Shown here piece after piece: positions 62,614-64,000 of a DNA stretch of 64,000 bases. The notes beneath the pieces were generated by a model. That model searched no databases. It had not been told where the DNA came from and saw nothing but the letters and a program-made list of their open reading frames with translations. Positions within the stretch are counted from its first letter, which is position 1; each line of letters begins with the position of its first letter. This stretch comes from Streptomyces luomodiensis (GTDB taxonomy: Bacteria; Actinomycetota; Actinomycetes; Streptomycetales; Streptomycetaceae): contig NZ_CP117522.1 of NCBI RefSeq assembly GCF_031679605.1, positions 6,696,001-6,760,000 of the forward strand. Direction: 5' to 3'. The translations under genes and the position numbers were made by a program.

Positions 62614-63288
62614 ATGTCCGTGCCCTCGTCCGTCGTCCCGGCGCGGCCCATCGGGGTGATCCGGGTCCTCACCAGCGACGATCCGGCCGCCGTTGCCGCC
62701 CATGGCAGGGTCATCGAGGAGCGTTACGGTCTGCCGACCGTCTCGCGGTGCATCCCCGACCAGCCCCACGGCATCCACGACGACGCCTCCGAGGCCCGCG
62801 CCGAGCCGAAGATCGTGGCCCTTGCCCGGGAGCTGGCCGACGCCGGTGCGCATGCCCTGATCATCAGCTGCGCCGCCGACCCGGCGCTCCAGGAGACCCG
62901 TCAGGCCGTCGGTACCGGCGTCCCCGTCATCGGCGCGGGGTCGGCGGCCGCCGCCGTCGCCCTGGGTCTCGGCCGCCGGATCGGCGTGCTGGGCATCCGG
63001 GACGAGGCGCCGCCCGCCGTGCGGGCGGTGCTCGGCGACCGCTTCACCGCCTCCGCCCGCCCCCACGGTGTCCACCGCACCACCGACCTCCTCGCCCCGG
63101 AGGGCCCCGCGGCGGTGCTGGAGGCCGCGGCGGGGCTCGTCGCGGCGGGTGCGGACACCCTGCTCCTGGCCTGCACGGGTCTCAACACCATCGGCGTCCG
63201 GCCCCTCCTGGAGCGGCGGCTGGGTGTCCCGGTCGTGGACCCGGTACTCGCCGCCGGGCTGCTGGCCTCGTACGGGCGTGCCGACTGA
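62614..63288 (+). CDS. Asp/Glu/hydantoin racemase family protein
   Basis: A 224-residue cofactor-independent racemase-like enzyme with the two expected catalytic cysteines: C86 in IISCAADPAL and C187 in LLACTGLNTIG. IGVLGIRDEAPPAVRA and VVDPVLAAG are typical. It may racemise Asp, Glu or a hydantoin released from imported peptides. The ATG has GGAGG 6 nt upstream. Confidence 0.88.
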   Translation: MSVPSSVVPARPIGVIRVLTSDDPAAVAAHGRVIEERYGLPTVSRCIPDQPHGIHDDASEARAEPKIVALARELADAGAHALIISCAADPALQETRQAVGTGVPVIGAGSAAAAVALGLGRRIGVLGIRDEAPPAVRAVLGDRFTASARPHGVHRTTDLLAPEGPAAVLEAAAGLVAAGADTLLLACTGLNTIGVRPLLERRLGVPVVDPVLAAGLLASYGRAD

Positions 63289-63510
63289 GCGGTCGTCAGG
63301 CCCCTGGCCGGGCCGGACCCGGTGCGACGCCGGACCCACTGAGTGGCCGTCAGGAGGCCTTGGCCGACCGGGTCCGGGTGCGACGCCCGACCCACTGAGC
63401 GGCGTCAGGAGGTCCGGGCCGGGCCGGGCCCGGGTGCGACGCCGGACCCACTGAACGGCCGTCAGGAGACCCTGACCGGGCCGAACCCGGTTGCGACGCC
63501 GGACCCCGGT
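63284..63510 (+). repeat. Four 54-56 nt tandem repeats starting at the racemase stop
   Basis: Units begin CTGAGCGGTCGTCAGG, CTGAGTGGCCGTCAGG, CTGAGCGGCGTCAGG and CTGAACGGCCGTCAGG and each ends in GCGACGCC(G/C)GACCC. The first TGA is the racemase stop (63286-63288). Confidence 0.85.
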
Positions 63511-63521
63511 GCCCGGCGCCG

Positions 63522-64000
63522 TCATACCAAGCTGTCCCGCCACGCCCGGTGCAGCGCGGCGAACCGGCCCTCGCCCGCGATCAGCTGGTCCGGCGGGCCG
63601 TCCTCCACGATCCGGCCGTCGGCCATGACCAGCACCCGGTCGGCCGTCTCGACCGTGGAGAGCCGGTGGGCGATGACGACCGCGGTACGGCCGCGCAGCA
63701 CCGTGTGCATGGCGCGCTGGACCGCCCGCTCGCCCGGGATGTCGAGGGAGGAGGTGGCCTCGTCGAGGATGAGGACCGACGGATCGGCGAGCAGGGCGCG
63801 GGCGAACCCGACGAGTTGGCGCTGGCCGGCGGAGATCCGGCCGCCGCGCTTGTGCACATCCGTGTCGTAGCCCTCGGGCAGGGCGGCGATGAAGTCGTGC
63901 GCGCCGATCGCCTTGGCGGCCTGCTCGATCTCGGCGCGGGTGGCGTCGGGGCGGCCGATGGTGATGTTGTCGGCGATCGTGCCGGAGAACAGGAACGCCT
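63522..64000 (-). CDS. ABC exporter ATP-binding domain (5' end outside window)
   Basis: The last 158 residues of a multidrug/lipid-type ABC transporter with fused membrane and nucleotide-binding domains are visible: [19 protein letters not shown] (Q-loop downstream region), signature RISAGQRQ (a variant of LSGGQ), Walker [14 protein letters not shown]-loop [12 protein letters not shown]. It ends TGA at 63522. Cargo and the membrane domain lie outside the window. Confidence 0.88.
   Translation of the reverse strand, partial: AFLFSGTIADNITIGRPDATRAEIEQAAKAIGAHDFIAALPEGYDTDVHKRGGRISAGQRQLVGFARALLADPSVLILDEATSSLDIPGERAVQRAMHTVLRGRTAVVIAHRLSTVETADRVLVMADGRIVEDGPPDQLIAGEGRFAALHRAWRDSLV

Overview
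The window is a chromosomal segment of a Streptomyces-type actinomycete. It has very high G+C, strong third-position GC bias, many GTG and TTG starts with GGAGG-type ribosome sites, AfsR/SARP, DUF397/XRE and DUF6879 families, and a GlgE-type maltosyltransferase operon. No rRNA, tRNA, CRISPR array, transposase or integrase is visible. Both ends cut through genes.

Layout. Positions 1-2.0 kb hold a caspase-NACHT protein (partial) behind a small EACC1-like gene, a candidate conflict or cell-suicide module. From 2.0 to 11.5 kb a sugar ABC transporter appears split: solute-binding protein and MalF-type permease at 9.2-11.5 kb, MalG-type permease at 2.0-2.9 kb. Between them lie a secreted FG-GAP protein, two SDR oxidoreductases with a divergent TetR gene, and a glycerol dehydrogenase plus glycerol-facilitator pair. 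A GH18 chitinase (11.6-12.6 kb) precedes the transporter. From 12.8 to 17.5 kb a CitA/CitB-type two-component system faces a DctA dicarboxylate symporter. An AfsR-like regulator (18.1-21.2 kb) and a GH16 glucanase with a LacI-type operator on its promoter follow.

From 22.8 to 39.0 kb lies alpha-glucan metabolism: glgE, treS, mak and glgB read leftward and glgP reads rightward. A subtilase, a PL3 pectate lyase and a PL11 rhamnogalacturonan lyase sit between glgE and glgP. glgP carries a long repetitive insert and an apparent one-base frameshift. From 39.0 to 45.2 kb is an accessory stretch of small genes: a 51-residue membrane peptide behind a structured leader, an NTF2-like protein, a VOC-MerR pair, a decayed XRE remnant, two DUF397 genes sharing an almost identical 3' half, a three-gene 67-aa/DUF6879/XRE unit, and hypothetical genes. 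From 45.3 to 50.1 kb are TetR, esterase, AraC/GATase-like, quinone oxidoreductase and NmrA genes, probably for detoxification. At 50.2 kb is a PstS-like protein with two membrane anchors. Two tandem M4 metalloproteases occupy 51.8-56.1 kb. From 56.6 to 63.3 kb a peptidase E, IclR, DUF1177, OPT transporter, AroM and Asp/Glu racemase cluster looks like a dedicated peptide or amino-acid uptake and turnover unit. The window ends in an ABC exporter ATPase.

A pattern crosses these regions. In at least eight genes, and perhaps nine, the stop codon lies inside or just before a short degenerate tandem repeat that runs into the downstream gap (near 14.2, 21.15, 27.5, 45.27, 51.71, 59.31, 61.08, 63.29 and possibly 62.02 kb). 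Related low-complexity expansion is seen inside GlgP and at the N-terminus of GlgB.
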